This document shows, one piece after another, positions 1 to 11,400 of a stretch of 64,000 nt of DNA; positions within the stretch are counted from its first letter, which is position 1, and every line of letters starts with the position of its first letter. The notes below the pieces were generated by a model. The model worked only from the letters and a program-made list of their open reading frames with translations. It did not search any database and was not told the DNA's origin. The DNA comes from Amorphophallus konjac (Eukaryota; Streptophyta; Magnoliopsida; Alismatales; Araceae). A program made the position numbers and the translations under genes. The stretch lies in contig CM040121.1 in the NCBI GenBank assembly GCA_022559845.1, positions 513,526,566 to 513,590,565 of the forward strand. Direction: 5' to 3'.

Positions 1-169
1 AAATATATTAAACTAAACTGAGCAGCACGATGACTTAACACTTGATTAACTCACATCAACAACCAATCATCAAAACCAAATCAATCATCAAAACAGAACA
101 TCAATGCATGGTGACTCACAGTGTATGACTCACATCAAAACCAATCATCAAAACCACAGAGGCACAACA
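1..169 (-). repeat. Terminal part of copia1 3' LTR (truncated by window edge)
   Basis: These 169 bases align without gaps to 7938-8106, the outer end of the complete LTR. I count about five mismatches by eye, roughly 3%. On the element strand the LTR starts TGTTGTGCC. The polypurine tract lies directly inside it at 170-184. The rest of this LTR is left of the window. Confidence 0.85.
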
Positions 170-545
170 ATCTCCCCCTTTTTGATGATGACAACTCTAC
201 ACAGTGAGTCAATCTGATGTTGATGACTCAAACTATTCTCCCCCTTTGACTTCATCAAAAAGAAAATAGTTTGAGAAATTATAGCATGTATAAAAATTCA
301 GACAATTTCTCCCCCTTTAGGAGTTTCAGCAAAAGCATGAGTTAGAGATACTCAAAATGAACCTGCATGCACTTATTGAATGATATACTCCCTCTTTGGC
401 AAACAATCTCCCCCTTTGGTATAATCAAAATAAACCATGGGAAGGGGTGAATGCAGATGCAGATACCAGAATGCAAGAACATAATTCTCCCCCTTTAAGA
501 GTTTCTATGCAGCATGATGCATAAGACATGGAAGCTCCCCCTCAA
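170..545 (-). promoter_or_regulatory. Array of polypurine-tract boxes upstream of the copia1 3' LTR
   Basis: On the element strand, AAAGGGGGAGAAT-type boxes recur before the 3' LTR. On the plus strand they read as TCTCCCCCTTT at about 170-184, 236-248, 307-319, 406-418 and 485-497, with a weaker box at 534-542. The box touching the LTR is the functional candidate for plus-strand priming. More distant copies are near 1848 and 1976. Repeated polypurine tracts are a described hallmark of Sireviruses. Confidence 0.7.
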
Positions 546-2716
546 TAAGTGGAATCTTATGAGATGGATGAGAAGGAGACCACAGGGGCAAACAAGGAGA
601 AGTTCAGGTCAATGAACCAAGGACAATAAGCAGAAAAGGTTCAAATAAGCAGATTTACAAATAAGCTCCAAACAGAAATAATTCAGCAAGATTTTCAAGG
701 AGATATCAATCTCATAAATCCAAAACATAATTTTTCAAAGTCTTCCATTATAGGGACTTATGAATGAGCCTTTTGAACAGCATGATTTAAACATGATGTA
801 TGCAGAGTTTATCAATAAAATTCTGTATTGATATCTAAAACTATGTTTTAATAAAAATGAACCAAGCCCTCATATTTATCTTGATTGTCCTCCCTTTGTC
901 TTATACAATCAAATTTATTGCCTTCTTTCAGAATTACATGCACTAGTATTGAGATTAAGCAATTATGAAGTCATATTATTTTGTCTAGGGTTGTAGCAAT
1001 TTGATTTTAGCATCAATATTCAGATATTTTAATTTATTCAACAATTTTCCATGCTACAAATTTTACGAGCACTCTAGTTCAGTGCACACATTGTAACTAG
1101 AGGATATACCTTGATCAGAGGCCAATATCCCTAAGCCCTTAGTGTGACTAACTGTCATGCTTTATGTGAACAGAGTTAGCATTTACACATCATGACACAC
1201 TACAACTCATTTTTTAATGAGTGAGTTGTATTTCTCAGTGTGCATGCCATTGCTCTGCCTGATTTTCAATAAATTTTATGCAGAGTTAACTAAGGCACCT
1301 CATGACACAGTCCTTAGGACATGTGTTTCTCAGTGACCAATGTCATTGCTCTGACAGATATTACCCTTTAGACATTTCAGAAAAATTCATTTGCTTCAAA
1401 TCAATAATAGTTTCATGTACTTAATCAGTTGAAGTCATGTATTCAAAAGTGCAGATTTCAGAAGTTTTCACAAGACACAACATGAAACAGATGGTTAAGG
1501 TTTATTAAACATGCTTCAGAGATTTTAAAGCCAAACTCATTGAGTACATTAAGCTTAAACCATATGAGTTATTTCAGTCATTCATCAAAATGTATAATAG
1601 AAGATTTCTAGTTCAAGAATTTTCAGATTTATGATCGAGATAGTCCCATTGAAATCTTCATGATAGACTGATAGAATTCTGAAGCCAAATGATACCAATT
1701 GATAGGAGAAATACCAATTGTTAAGAGAGATTGTGAAGCTCAAAGTTTTCAAAATATGATTAAGGTTTGTCAACAAAATCAATAAGAAATGATATGCAAT
1801 GAGTTCTGACACATGTATGCATTTGACAACCTATATGCAATGCATTGACTCCCCCTCACAAATGCATTCAAACTCTCTCTTTGGCATTTTCAATATAAGG
1901 AAATGCAATGCACTATATGTATGCAGGGACATGCAAAGACTCAACATTGAATGATATGCAAGGATATGCATCTAACTCCCCCTGAAAACATGCAATGTTT
2001 GCACTGAAAATTGAACATATGATTCCAAATGATATTGTGACTTGTGCACAATCAGACTATCCTATCAGCAAAGTGACCCATGGTACTAGGCAGAGCACTT
2101 GGTCTAAAAGACCACCTCACACATAGTAAGAACCTCCAGACAGACTTCCCTGCCTTTTGGTACCTTACCATTTATATACCATTGAGGTCATGCATAATTA
2201 TTCAACATGCAGTCCTATATGCAATTCAAAATTTCAGTGAGCTATTGCAACACACAAGTTTCAAGTCACACTCATATGCAGTTCAGATTTTTCAGAAAAT
2301 TCGAAATGCAATTTGTTTTCAGAGTCTATGCATAACACAATTATCAAGCAATTAAATTAGCCTATGTATGCATCAGATACAGACAACCCTTCTTAATCTG
2401 ATATTTGCACAGAACTCTCAGCAAATACATGATCAGAAAGTAATGCACATGGCAAATGATGAATGAAAATGTAAAAACAGATTTAACTTGCTATGCATTA
2501 AAACTAAAAACAAGAAGAGTAGGAAGTTTACCTGAAAAATTCAGAAGGGCTTTTCATTCTTGAGTGCCTTGGATTAATACCCCTTTTTATTCCATTCCAA
2601 GGCACACCTGTAAAACAAGGTTTATTTTGCACAAACAGGTGTCCAAGAAGTCTTGGGTCCTGACAAAACAATATTACTCCTAGCAGGTTTTCTCAGCACA
2701 TTTCTAGGAGCAGTTT
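546..2716 (-). other. Noncoding 3' internal region of copia1
   Basis: AT-rich sequence between gag and the polypurine boxes with no convincing reading frame. By eye it is strongly similar to the corresponding part of copia2. For example, 1560-1855 (minus) matches about 56150-56450 (plus), and 1130-1330 matches about 56680-56900. In an autonomous Copia element this interval would hold pol, but no pol motif is present. The conservation suggests a cis-acting or noncoding RNA role, or a recent common source; I cannot tell which. Confidence 0.6.
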
Positions 2717-5096
2717 TCAGATCTGATTTATGCACATTCTTGTTAGCATGAATTTTATGTGCATAAGCATGAGATTTCTTGTTAACAGAATAAAAAATCT
2801 GTTTGCCAAAACCAGTTTGGTTTTGATATCCTGCCAGCCAACAGGTTGCAGCCCTGTGACCGGCTTCCCACAGTTATAACATGAAAGTTTTGCAAATTGT
2901 CTTACAGGGAATTTAGCATATTTGAGATTCACATTTCTACCCTGAATATGCCAACAGTCCTTGACTGTATGGCCATGGTTTCTACAGTGAGAGCAATAAG
3001 AGGCATTCTTTTTAAAATTGAGTTCATTATTGCCATAGCCTCCTTGGGCATGCCAATAATCAATGGCCCTGTGGCCATCCTTTCCACATTCAAGGCTTGA
3101 AATAGAATTTCTTTCAAAAAAGCTTGACCAGCATTCAGAGGCCCTGTGACCCCTTTTGTTGCAATTAAAATAGATGATATGCTGGTTCATTGAAACAGAT
3201 TTGTTTTTATTAAAAACATGTTGGTTTGCAGGGAATTTAGCATGATATGAATAAAAGGTTTTCTTACCACTAGCAAACCAGCAATGAGCAATTGAGTGTC
3301 CTAATTTACCACAATTAGAACATGTGACACTTCTTTTCTGAGCAGACACAGATTTTCTAGCATGCTTTTTGTCATGCTTTTTCATCACAAAACAGTTACT
3401 CATAAGATGTCCATACTTACCACAATAATGACATGAGCCATTTGATTTCTTAAAAATATGGCATTTATCTGATGAGTTTTTAGCATGCAGATTGTTCCTT
3501 TGAATTTTTGATGTTTTATGATTTTTATTTTCTTTTTCTGTTTTCTTAGCCTTGTACCGAGGTGGAGATGAAGTAGAAGGCTTCTCCTGTTCAGAAGATT
3601 TAGCAAAGACAGTTTTCAGGTTGGCTCCATCAGCCTTCCTCATGACTGGACTGTAACCCAGTCCTTCTTTCTTAAAATTAATCTTTGTTCCCAGTATTTT
3701 CTGAACAATGGGTTGTTTGTCTTTTGATGTTGTGGCTACGTTTGAAGCATTTACAAATGATGTCATTACTTTGTTCTGAAGTTCCTTCTTGTTTATCTTA
3801 TTGTAGCCCAGCCCTTCCTTCCTAGGGTTGATTTTTATACCTAGTAGCTTGTCTAGGTTTTTCTGCCCATCAAAAAATTTAGACAAGGAAACTTTCAAAT
3901 CCTGAATTTTATTTTGAAGAGATGCAATGTGTATTTCATAACTAGCGATCTCTTGTTCACTACAATTGACAGCTTCATTCAAAACCTTGTTAGCTGTTTT
4001 GTATTCTTCAATTTCCTTTCTCAGCTCATCTACCTCTTCAGTCTCGTTTGTACAGATGACTTTCCCTTTCTCCAAAGTGAGAAGTCTTTCAGACATGGCA
4101 CTGTTTAACAATTTTAATTTTTAACTTCTTCTTTAAGCTTATCATTCTGAATTAACTCATTTATTAGAGGCTGGTCCTCTGAGTTAACCATGCTTTCTCT
4201 CCTAGCTCCAAACTCCTTCAATTCCTTTTGTTGTTTTTAAAATTTTTCTGTAATTCTATGTTTACAGATTTTATTGCATTAAATTTTTCAAACAGCAAAT
4301 CATTCTCTTGTTTAAGTTTCTCTAATTGTTCTTCATTTTCTTTAGAAAACTTTCTGAGAGAGTCATTCTCATTTTTCAGCTTGTTTAAGTCAGATTTAAC
4401 ACATTCAAGTTCTTTCAGCAAATCCTTACTCTGAACAAACTCATGATTAGCTAGACTAAGCTTCTTTTCAAGTTTAGAGATTTCCTTTACATGATCTTGA
4501 TCTTCAATTTTTAGCAATGAAATTTATTTCTTCAACATTTGAATATCAGACATAAAAGCATCATGAACATTTTTCAGTTCAGCACAGTTCTTACATGGAG
4601 AATTGAAACTGTCTGACCTACTATTCTTCTTCATTTTTTTGTATTGTTCCCTTAACTGTTCATGAGAGTCTAATAATTCAGCATATGAATTCTCCCAATC
4701 ATCCAAGGTATAGTTCTCAAAAGGGTTTACCTCCTCATCATTATCGTCTTCACTTTGATTGCTGCCTTCATCGCTTCTGTTGGCCATCATAAAGCTTGTT
4801 TGATTTCCTTTCCCGGCTCTCTTCATCATTTCCAACATATCCCTTGCAGATCTGCAATCAAGGAAACATGAGTGAAAGGCTTTGTCAGTGGCTGCTCTCA
4901 TCAGATTTATAGCTGTCTGATTCTCCTCATACATTGATTTGTGACTGTCAGTCCATTTGGACTTTTTCTTTGGTAGTTCATGAGGACCATGTGAAATTAC
5001 TTTCCACAGGTCTGCATTCACTGATTTAACATAACTACGTAAAGCACTGTGCCACTGGTTGAAATCAGAACCACTAAAGACGGGTGGACAAGCCAT
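2717..5096 (-). pseudogene. Broken Copia gag (nucleocapsid with CCHC knuckles), copia1
   Basis: Gag would package element RNA in a cytoplasmic virus-like particle. The start at 5096 opens a 190-residue N-terminal gag domain (MACPPVFSGSDFNQW), which stops at 4524. A coiled-coil-rich segment (4517-4218) and a long C-terminal part (4111-2717) lie in other frames or after stops, so at least two lesions separate the blocks. The C-terminal part holds good CCHC knuckles (CHYCGKYGHLMSNC, CSNCGKLGHSIAHC, CSHCRNHGHTVKDC). Others are damaged: one has Tyr for the first Cys, and one has lost its last Cys. A final knuckle runs out of frame near 2860. A motif LGxKINxxKEGLGY occurs twice and is not in the copia2 gag. 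Overall it parallels the intact 781-residue copia2 gag, and the decay agrees with the greater LTR divergence. Confidence 0.85.
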
Positions 5097-5210
5097 TGAA
5101 ACAGATAGTCGATAGATTCAATGCAACAAGAATATTGATGCACTAAAACAAATTAGCACCTAAGACTGCAAGATCGATCTGCAGGTCGCTGGACCTTCTA
5201 TGCAGACACC

Positions 5211-5222
5211 GCTCTGATACCA
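5211..5222 (-). promoter_or_regulatory. Primer-binding site (initiator tRNA-Met type), copia1
   Basis: On the element strand this reads TGGTATCAGAGC, the standard plant Copia PBS complementary to the 3' end of initiator tRNA-Met. Two bases separate it from the LTR end CCTAACA at 5225-5231. It fixes the LTR boundary and the element orientation. Confidence 0.9.
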
Positions 5223-5454
5223 ACTGTTAGGGTGCTAGGCCTGGATACAGAGGGGGGTGAATGTATCCTTCTATGTAAAATGGCCAAATAAAAACTAGGA
5301 TGCTAGAGATAGACACAGAATAGAACCAATTCAATTCAACTCAAATACAAAACTTGGAGCGTGCCTATTCAAGCATCTAGCGGAAGCAAAGCAATCAATC
5401 AAACCACTGCACAATAGATTTTTAGGGGGTTCGGTCCACAGACCTACATCCACC

Positions 5455-5800
5455 CCTCACTCCCAACCGGAGTGAGGCTTCACTAGCAAATGCTAGAACC
5501 AAGCAGACTCAGTCTGTAAACAGTTGCTGCCACACAGCTTGACCAGGGGAACAGCCTCCCCTCTTCCTCCCAACCGGAGGGACACCCAAGTGACTCCCAG
5601 CCACTTGGAAACTAGAGGTCGAAGACCTCTCTTCCTCCAGACCAGGAGGGACCACTGGACTTGCAACCACAAGCCCAGAACCGGAGGACTAGCCTCCCTT
5701 CCTCTAACCAGAGGGCAACCCACAAGTGACAACCAGTCACTTGCAACCTGGAGATCAGATCTCCCTTCTCTGAACTAACAGAGGAACCCGATCCCCAACA
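5455..5800. repeat. Tandem hairpin modules in R/U5 of the copia1 LTR
   Basis: A chain of short perfect or near-perfect stems. Examples: CCTCACTC/GAGTGAGG (5455-5462 with 5470-5477), CTAGC/GCTAG (5483-5487 with 5492-5496), CCAAGTG/CACTTGG (5586-5592 with 5602-5608), AGAGGTC/GACCTCT (5614-5620 with 5624-5630), CAAGTGAC/GTCACTTG (5723-5730 with 5736-5743), and GGAGATC/GATCTCC (5750-5756 with 5758-5764). The same order of hairpins occurs in the copia2 LTR with different but still paired stems. Confidence 0.8.
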
Positions 5801-6156
5801 GGGCAATCGGAAGAACAAAGATGATCAGAAAACAAAAGAAAACAATAAAGGAAAATAACACAGCAATCAGAAAGCTGTAAACGAAATGCACAATGTGGCT
5901 CTCAACGGAGCTGACTGGCCTGGATCTGATCCACGGTCCAGTTGACAGATCTTTAGGTAGGCTTCTCTTCCTCTTCTCTTCTCTCTCACTTTCTTTTTCT
6001 CTTCACCCTTACGAGCTCTCTAACTCTCTAACTCTCTCTTTCTCTTCTTTTCCTTCTGCTCTTCTTCTCTTTCTTTTCTTCTGGATCGAACTCTCTTCAC
6101 TTCTCCTTTTTTGCTTTTTCCTTTCGATCAACCTTCATCTGTGGACGAAGGCTTCC

Positions 6157-6164
6157 TTATATAG
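6157..6164 (-). promoter_or_regulatory. LTR promoter TATA box, copia1
   Basis: The element strand reads CTATATAAGG, followed by a conserved leader start (CCTTCGTCCACAGATGAAGG) that also follows the copia2 TATA box. Transcription would start about 30 bases downstream, placing the hairpin modules in the RNA leader. Confidence 0.7.
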
Positions 6165-6309
6165 CCGCAGCAGCAGGTGGGTAAGGTGCAGAATGCGTGT
6201 GCCTCCCACGCTTCATCCAGAACCTTCTTGCCACGTGTCCTTATAGCATTGGTTCCTTTAGTATCGGATCACGTGCAGCCCAGACACAGGTGAATGTTCT
6301 TCCTCGGAC

Positions 6310-7560
6310 CTGCAAGGAGATAAAAAACCATTAATACTGAGGGCCACAAGAACTAAAACTGCATGAGGTATGTGATAACAATACGAGATGCACTTTACTG
6401 AGAACGACACGAGATACACAAGATTATTACAGTACGAGACAAGGAGAGAATGACACGAGGTCAGATGCAAACAGCACGAAGTAAAAAGAGAACGACACAA
6501 AATACATAAAAATAAAGCTAACACCACAAAGAAAATGACACGAAGTATCACTGTAACAAAACAAACACTATGAAGAGAATGACACAAGATACATTATAAT
6601 AAAACTAACACCACAAAGAGAACGACACGAAGTAGAAAGAGAATAGCACGAGGTAAAAAGGAAGACACGTGGTCAGAGGAAACCTGGACGAAGGTAGAAG
6701 CAAAACAACACGCGGACATAAACATAAGAGAAACACGAAAACAGAAACCGACACGAAGTGTGGTTTCAAAATAAGAAAGACACGAGGTCTAGGAAAAGCA
6801 ACACGAAGACATGAATACAAAAACAACACGACATAACAAACTCGCTCGAACTTACAAACGACTCGAAGACGAGGACGACACGAAAACAACATGGAACAAT
6901 TCAAAGACACGAGGTCTGCGAGAAGCAACACGAAGACAGACATAACAAAGAAACGACTAGAACTAAGAACGACATGGAGACAACACAGTTAGACTCGACT
7001 TGAGATGAGGTGAAGTCTGTACAGACTTGATAGTGCAACAAATGGACTTTGAAACGCAGAGGCTGTACAGACTTGGTGGTCTTGAACGTAGGTAAGGCAA
7101 CGCAATGTATAGACTTGCTCAAACGAGTGAACAGGTCGATGTACAGACTTGACCAATGCATGAACAGTCGATGTGTAGGCTTGAAGAACTGAAGCCCACG
7201 TTGTATAGACATGACCTAACAGTCCAGTGTATAGACTTGAATAGCTGAAAGCTACAGTGAGAGAGTGTATACACTTGACTAGATCAAGGGCAATTCGAGT
7301 GTACAGACTTTATGTTATGAGACGCTGAGAGAGACAGTCCAATGTACAGACTTATGAAGACTTATGCATGAACAGTAATGCATAGACTTAAGAGCATGAA
7401 GGCCAATGTGTAGACATCAACTATCAAGACGCTAAGGAAGATGGACAATGTATAGACTTCCTGTAACAGTCTGATGTATAGACTTCATGAAGCTAGACCA
7501 GCGGCTGTACAGACTTTGAAGGAGGACAAATGTATGGACTTGGTGACGTGAAAGCGATGT
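6310..7560 (-). repeat. Degenerate short repeats in copia1 U3: CGTGTCGTT and AAGTCTGTACA classes
   Basis: On the plus strand, 6310-6960 is filled with AACGACACGAAG-like units spaced about 15-30 bases apart. The stretch 7000-7560 is filled with TGTACAGACTT-like units spaced about 25-35 bases apart. The same two classes, in the same order, occupy copia2 U3 (50080-51390). These arrays generate the many small open frames here. They could be binding sites for a repeat-recognising factor, which is an inference. Confidence 0.75.
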
Positions 7561-7564
7561 ACAC

Positions 7565-7870
7565 ACTTATAGCGTTGACGCTAATGTCTTGAGAATGCTC
7601 ACAGCGTTGACGCTGCATGAGACGTAGGCTGTACAGACTTAGCATGTGAAGACTGATGTGCATACTTGCTGAGTTGACGCTGCAGCCCAATGAGTTGACG
7701 CTGCAACGTATATTCTTGATGATCAACTGATGATGTATAGACTTCATCAAATGAAGAAACTGAACTGAAGCGTCGACGCATCAGCTCAAGGAGTTGACGC
7801 ACTACTGTATGGACAGATACAAAAATGACCAAGGGGTCGACGCATTGGCACACTGAGTTGACGCACTGCA
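7565..7870 (-). repeat. GTTGACGC repeat array specific to copia1 U3
   Basis: At least eight copies of a GAGTTGACGCTGCA-like unit (variants GCGTTGACGC, GGGTCGACGC), interleaved with TGTACAGACTT units, spaced about 25-50 bases apart. I see no counterpart in the copia2 LTR, so this array was gained or lost after the two copies diverged. Confidence 0.65.
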
Positions 7871-8106
7871 GTGACAACTGTGCAGATAGAGTGTAGCAAT
7901 GAATGCTTTATGCATCAGTTAACATGATTGAACATCAAAATATATTAAACTAAACTGAGCAACACGATGACTGAACATTTGATTAACTCACATCAACAAC
8001 CAATCAGCAAAACCAAATCAATCATCAAAACAGAACATCAATGCATGGTGACTCACAGTGTATGACTCACATCAAAACTAATCATCAAAACCACAGAGGC
8101 ACAACA

Positions 8107-9860
8107 GCTGTGATCTTCGCACTGAAGATCTGGAGGCATTATCTATACGGTGAGAAGTTCGAGGTGTTCACTGACCATCAGAGTTTGAGGTATGTGTTCA
8201 CCCAGAGGGACCTTAACCTCAGGCAGGGGCGTTGGATGGAGTATATGAAGGATTATGACTTCACCCTATCTCATCAGCCGGGCAGGATGAATGTCGTCGC
8301 CGATGCCTTGAGTCGGAAGGTCGCTGTCAGCGCTTTGATGTTAAGGAAGTGGAGGCTCTGGGAACAAGTGCTCAAAGTGTCATTCAGGCTCAAGATTCCC
8401 CAAGAGTCAGGGTTAGCGGTGCTTGCGAGTCTGACGGTCACTCCTGCTATCCACCGTCAGGTGACAGAGGCTCAGCATGTAGACCCTGAGTTGTCTGGAT
8501 TTTGGCCATGGCTGATGTGGAGCTCGGTGAGGACGGTGCTGTGAGGTTCCGTGGTAGGCTGTACGTCCCAACCGAGGAGCAGGTTCATCGTGCGGTGTTG
8601 CGCGAGGGTCATGGGAGCAGGTACACCATACACCCGGGTGCAATGAAGATGTATCGGAACTTGCGAAGATAGTTCAGGTGGCCTGGCATGAAGAGAGATG
8701 TGGCCGAGTTTGTGGCCAGGTGCCTGACCTGTCAGCAGGTGAAGGTGGAGCATCAATGACCAGGAGGTACTCTTCAGTCCTTGGATGTTCCCGTGTGGAA
8801 ATGGGACCACGTGACCACGGATTTTGTGGTGGGATTACCGAGGACCCCGAGTGGGCAGGATAGTATTTGGTTGCTGGTGGATAGGCTGATGAAGGTGGCT
8901 CGGTTGTTACCGGTCAAATTCAGCTGGAGCGTGACCAAGTTGGCTCGCCTTTATGTGGAGCGGATCGTGCGTCTGCATGGAATTCCCATTTCCATTGTGT
9001 CAGATCGAGACCCGCATTTCACTTCTGGATTCTGGAGGAGTTTCCAGCGAGCCCTTGGCACGGAGTTGGCATTTAGCTCGGCGTACCATCCTCAGAACGA
9101 TGGTCAGTCAGAGAGGACCATTCAGACTTTGGAGGATATGCTGAGGTCCTGCTGCCTGGAGTGACAGGGGAGTTCGTTTCACCACCTACTGTTGGTGGAG
9201 TTTGCCTACAACAACAGCTATCATTCGAGCATTGGCATGGCTCCTTATGAGGCGTTGTACGGGCGTCCGTGTCGGACTCCACTTGATTGGTTTGAGGTTG
9301 GTGAGCGTGTTTTGACGGGACCAAAGTTGGTACAGCAGTGTGTGAATGTCATCCACTTGGTTCCTCAGAACATGTTGGGGGCCCAGAGTCGGCAGAAGAG
9401 CTATGCTGACCGTAGGCGGTAGCCTCTCACGTTCACCATTGGCGATCGTGTGTTCTTGAGAGTTTCTCCGATGAAGGGGGTGATGCATTTTGGACGGCGT
9501 GGGAAGCTGAGTCTCTGCTATATTGGTCCTTTCCACGTTGTGGAGCTCATCGGCGAGGTTGCTTATCGTTTGCAGTTACTCCCTGAGTTGGCGGTGGTGC
9601 ATGACGTGTTCCACATCTCGATGTTGCGGATGTATATGCCCGATGACTCTCATGTGCTTGAGGATTCTGTTTGGCTCGAGGTGACTCCAGATCTTTCTCT
9701 CGAAGAGTTTCCCGTCCGCGTTGAGGATAGGCGAGAGCAGCGCCTGCAGAACAAGGTCATCCCCTTGGTTAAGGTGGTGTGGCAGCAGCACTCTGGTGGT
9801 GAGGCTTCTTGGGAGCGTGAGGACGAGATGTGTCAGCAGTTCCCTTACTTGTTCGAGTGA
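8107..9860 (+). pseudogene. Ty3/Gypsy pol remnant: RNase H end, integrase and chromodomain (Tekay/Del-like)
   Basis: The 3' half of a Gypsy polyprotein, truncated on the left by copia1. It begins inside RNase H ([27 protein letters not shown]). A frameshift near 8505 leads to the integrase zinc-binding segment, with His pairs at 8600-8640 and CLTC at about 8720. The catalytic core follows, with Asp in TTDFVVG, Asp in VSDRDPHF and Glu in GQSERTIQ. Later motifs are EFAYNNSYHSSI and DVFHISMLRMYMPD. The last about 45 residues (VKVVWQQH, ASWEREDEM, FPYLF) are chromodomain-like, which places it among chromoviruses. In-frame stops occur near 8671, 8757, 9162 and 9421. It cannot make a working enzyme. 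Confidence 0.88.
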
Positions 9861-9913
9861 GTTTCCTCTTCGCCCCCTGAATTTTGTTCTTAAATTTCGA
9901 GGATGAAATTCCT

Positions 9914-9926
9914 TAAGGGGGGAGGG
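9914..9926 (+). promoter_or_regulatory. Polypurine tract before the Gypsy 3' LTR
   Basis: TTAAGGGGGGAGGG follows the phrase TTCGAGGATGAAATTCC, the usual sequence between the stop codon and 3' LTR of plant chromoviruses. The LTR begins one or two bases later. Confidence 0.75.
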
Positions 9927-10265
9927 CTATAATAATCCCAGACCTTTCGGATCTTTCTTCATGGGTCCCGGATCCGCTTTCTTGGAGTATCCGGCTTTGT
10001 TGTGTCTGAAATTTCATTTCGGACATCTTTCGTGTTCGGATCGGCGTGATCCGGAGTTGTTTCGGAGGCTCGGAGTGCGTCCGTGGCTTTTCCGCGCGTA
10101 TTTTCTGATTTTCGGTGTGTGTTTCGGCAATTCCTTCGGAACCTCGTTGCGGGTGAACCGGGTCCTTCACCTAGGCGAGATTGGTACCATTGGGATCGGT
10201 GCGTTCCAAGGATCGCGGAAATGTAATTTTTTATTTTTGATATTTTTTAGATTTTCTGGATTTTC

Positions 10266-10273
10266 TATAAATA
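10266..10273 (+). promoter_or_regulatory. TATA box of the Gypsy LTR
   Basis: CTATAAATACCC followed by a pyrimidine-rich stretch (CTCTCTCCCCC, then TTCTTC runs), a common layout for plant LTR promoters. The predicted RNA start is about 10295-10305. Confidence 0.65.
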
Positions 10274-10830
10274 CCCAACCCCGTTTCTCTCTCCCCCACC
10301 TTTTCTTCTTCTTCTTCCTCTTTCCTTCCTCCCCCACCGTGAGAACCACCCCCTCTCCCTCTCCCTCTCCCATTTGACCATGGCGGCGTCCCCTCCGGCT
10401 GCAGATGGCGCGGGGCGATGGCTTGACGACGTGGTCGACGGCGAGGCGATCGTGGTGGCGTAAAGCTTATGGGGAACCGTGAAGGGACGAGGGTTTTAAA
10501 AGCATCTTCCTTGATTTTGGCAACGATTCGGCAGAGCTTTCGCTCCATTGAGGTAGGGGGACGAATCCCTATGCTCATCCCGTCATCCCCCACGATTTGT
10601 AGGCCGAATGGGAGTCGAGAGGGGCATTTTTGAATGGGTTAGGGCAAAACCATGATTTTGGGAGAGTTCGCCCGATCTATGATTTTAGGCTATGATTCGG
10701 TGTTTTAATGGCTTAGATGCATGCTAGGGATCCTTAGGGGGCCTCCCCCTTGATTTTCCCCCTCTCCTATGGAGGCATGGGGGCGTGGTTGATGTTTTTG
10801 GGCGTTTCATGCCGTTTTGCCGTCGGGTCG

Positions 10831-11400
10831 GTGTGACGGTCCTTCCAGTGACCGTCACACAATGTGGCGCGCCTGGGTGGGTGCGTCACAGGCCTGTTTT
10901 AGCCAATTGGGGGTCTGTGGGCTGTGACGGTCCCACGATAGACCGCCAGGGTGCTGTGACGCGCCTAGGGAGGACCGTCAGGGGACGATCCGACCGTTGG
11001 CACGACCGTTGGTTTTTGACCGTTAGGGGTCAAGGCGTGTGAAGCACCAGTACTGGCGCGTCACAGCCTTGTAACGCCCATGTGTGGGTGCATCAGAGTT
11101 GACGCATCCTCACCCTGTAACGCACCAGAGTTGGTCTGTTACAGACTGTGAAACACCGAGTGGCTCGCGTCACAGTTGGTTTCTTCTTGTCATGTGACGC
11201 ACCCGGGGCTGGCACATCACAGACTGTGACGCACCAGGGTAGGCGCGTCACACGCAGTTTTACACCGAGTGTCTGGCGCGCCTATGTTGGGCCATCAGAT
11301 GGCTGTGACGGTCCAGCCTTAGACCGTCAGAGCCTGTGGCGCATCTAGAGTAGACCGCCAGGATCAGGACTGCACCGGGTGGCTCGCAGTCCCATTTCTT
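10831..11400. repeat. Array of GTGACGGTC...GACCGTCAC hairpins in the Gypsy LTR
   Basis: About ten degenerate units of 40-60 bp, each with an inverted repeat. The best is GTGTGACGGTC (10831-10841) with GACCGTCACAC (10850-10860), an 11-bp perfect stem. Others are GACGGTC/GACCGTC (11307-11313 with 11322-11328) and GTGACGC/GCGTCAC (11226-11232 with 11245-11251). Stems vary between GACGGTC and GACGCxC classes while pairing is largely kept. Confidence 0.7.

Larger units (their letters stand above)
1..8106 (-). mobile_element. Gag-only Sirevirus-like Ty1/Copia element (copia1), left end cut by window
   Basis: A minus-strand LTR retrotransposon. Its complete 5' LTR is at 5225-8106, the PBS at 5211-5222, a broken gag at 2717-5096, a noncoding tail at 170-2716, and the last 169 bp of its 3' LTR at 1-169. 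No protease, integrase, RT or RNase H coding sequence is visible between the LTRs, so it is non-autonomous. The outer LTR edges match exactly in position (ACAACA at 164-169 and 8101-8106). The right flank GCTGT (8107-8111) should be the target duplication; its partner lies left of the window. It interrupts a Gypsy pol whose RNase H reading resumes at 8107. Multiple polypurine boxes, a long LTR and a gag with many zinc knuckles fit the Sirevirus group. The lineage is inferred because no pol is available. Confidence 0.85.
5225..8106 (-). repeat. Complete 5' LTR of copia1 (2,882 bp)
   Basis: Runs from TGTTAGG (plus strand; element end CCTAACA) to ACAACA (element start TGTTGT). In element order it contains short-repeat arrays in U3 (7870 down to about 6310), a TATA box at 6157-6164, a purine-rich leader, and a hairpin array in R/U5 (5800-5450). 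Its small open frames come from repeat composition and are not genes. It is homologous to the copia2 LTRs at 49670 and 57946 but clearly diverged. Confidence 0.88.

Noticed and set aside
5893..6246. 117-codon plus-strand frame in the copia1 LTR
   Set aside because: Antisense of the purine-rich RNA leader; composition explains the frame.
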